From NCBI RefSeq assembly GCF_002844595.1, contig NZ_PJNW01000002.1, positions 682,001 to 746,000 of the forward strand: 64,000 nt of DNA, read 5' to 3'. A program made the translations under genes and the position numbers. Position 1 is the stretch's first letter. Each line of letters opens with the position of its first letter. Source of the stretch: Pleomorphomonas diazotrophica. GTDB lineage: Bacteria > Pseudomonadota > Alphaproteobacteria > Rhizobiales > Pleomorphomonadaceae. Below are positions 63,927 to 64,000 of this stretch, in pieces. Below the pieces are notes generated by a model. The model searched no databases. It was not told where the DNA came from and saw only the letters and a program-made list of their open reading frames with translations.

Positions 63927-64000
63927 ATGAACATGGCAGTTCGCACCCCCGACCCCAAGAAGCTCATCAAGGGCGCCACTGGCGACTGGGAGGTCATCAT
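63927..64000 (+). CDS. gatB: Asp/Glu-tRNA amidotransferase subunit B (5' part only)
   Basis: The window ends after 24 codons. The reading MNMAVRTPDPKKLIKGATG followed by DWEVI is the typical GatB N-terminus, before the I-G-L-E-V-H-A-Q motif that would follow. Together with gatC and gatA it completes the GatCAB complex. Confidence 0.85.
   Translation, partial: MNMAVRTPDPKKLIKGATGDWEVI

Overview
The window is high-GC chromosomal DNA from an alphaproteobacterium, most likely of the Hyphomicrobiales (Rhizobiales). This rests on base composition, codon bias, gene content (FMN-riboswitch rib operon, efeUOB, XylFGH/ChvE-type sugar importer, two-domain cold-shock protein, GatCAB next to ruvX) and overall protein character; the genus is not established. 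There is no phage, insertion sequence or CRISPR array. One RNA gene (tRNA-Glu) and one riboswitch are present.

Region 1 (1-3843): the end of a solute-binding protein gene, two polar amino-acid ABC permeases, their ATPase, and a histidine/aromatic ammonia-lyase family protein in one tight unit. The lyase has lost the Ala-Ser-Gly loop that forms the MIO electrophile; this is the most unusual protein in the window. Region 2 (3844-8393): an iron-uptake operon, efeU-efeO-efeB plus a second, cupredoxin-less M75 protein (EfeM type), behind an AT-rich leader with three copies of a 13-bp motif and a Fur-like palindrome. Region 3 (8405-11971, minus): ribD-ribE-ribBA-ribH with a promoter and an FMN riboswitch. 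Region 4 (12031-14510, minus): a NitT/TauT-type ABC transporter, divergent from pabB-pabA (14648-16668).

Region 5 (16669-25017): methylmalonate-semialdehyde dehydrogenase with a divergent LysR regulator, cysE, a lone rhamnulokinase-type FGGY kinase, cstA with its small partner ybdD, and a periplasmic rhodanese. Region 6 (25029-34365): a GH13 alpha-1,6-glucosidase, an aldo/keto reductase, SDR, epimerase/dehydratase, LysR regulator, HAD phosphatase, and a COG2984/4120/1101-type ABC transporter. Region 7 (34656-43929): a DeoR regulator, class II aldolase, L-fucose isomerase and aldo/keto reductase, followed by a complete XylFGH-type sugar ABC importer; the kinase expected between isomerase and aldolase is missing here and could be the lone kinase at 20.4 kb.

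Region 8 (43990-52831): a dipeptidase, a DUF2249 protein, glycogen phosphorylase, prmB, tRNA-Glu, an M15-like lipoprotein, glyoxalase I, a double cold-shock-domain protein and a DUF192 protein. Region 9 (52856-58555): a CPA1 antiporter, then an envelope-glycolipid module: a GT39 transferase, a natural PAP2 phosphatase-GT2 transferase fusion and a LAB_N membrane protein. Region 10 (58552-64000): ruvX, a diguanylate cyclase with a receiver lacking its phospho-acceptor Asp, and gatC-gatA-(phytase-like esterase domain protein)-gatB, the last cut by the window end.
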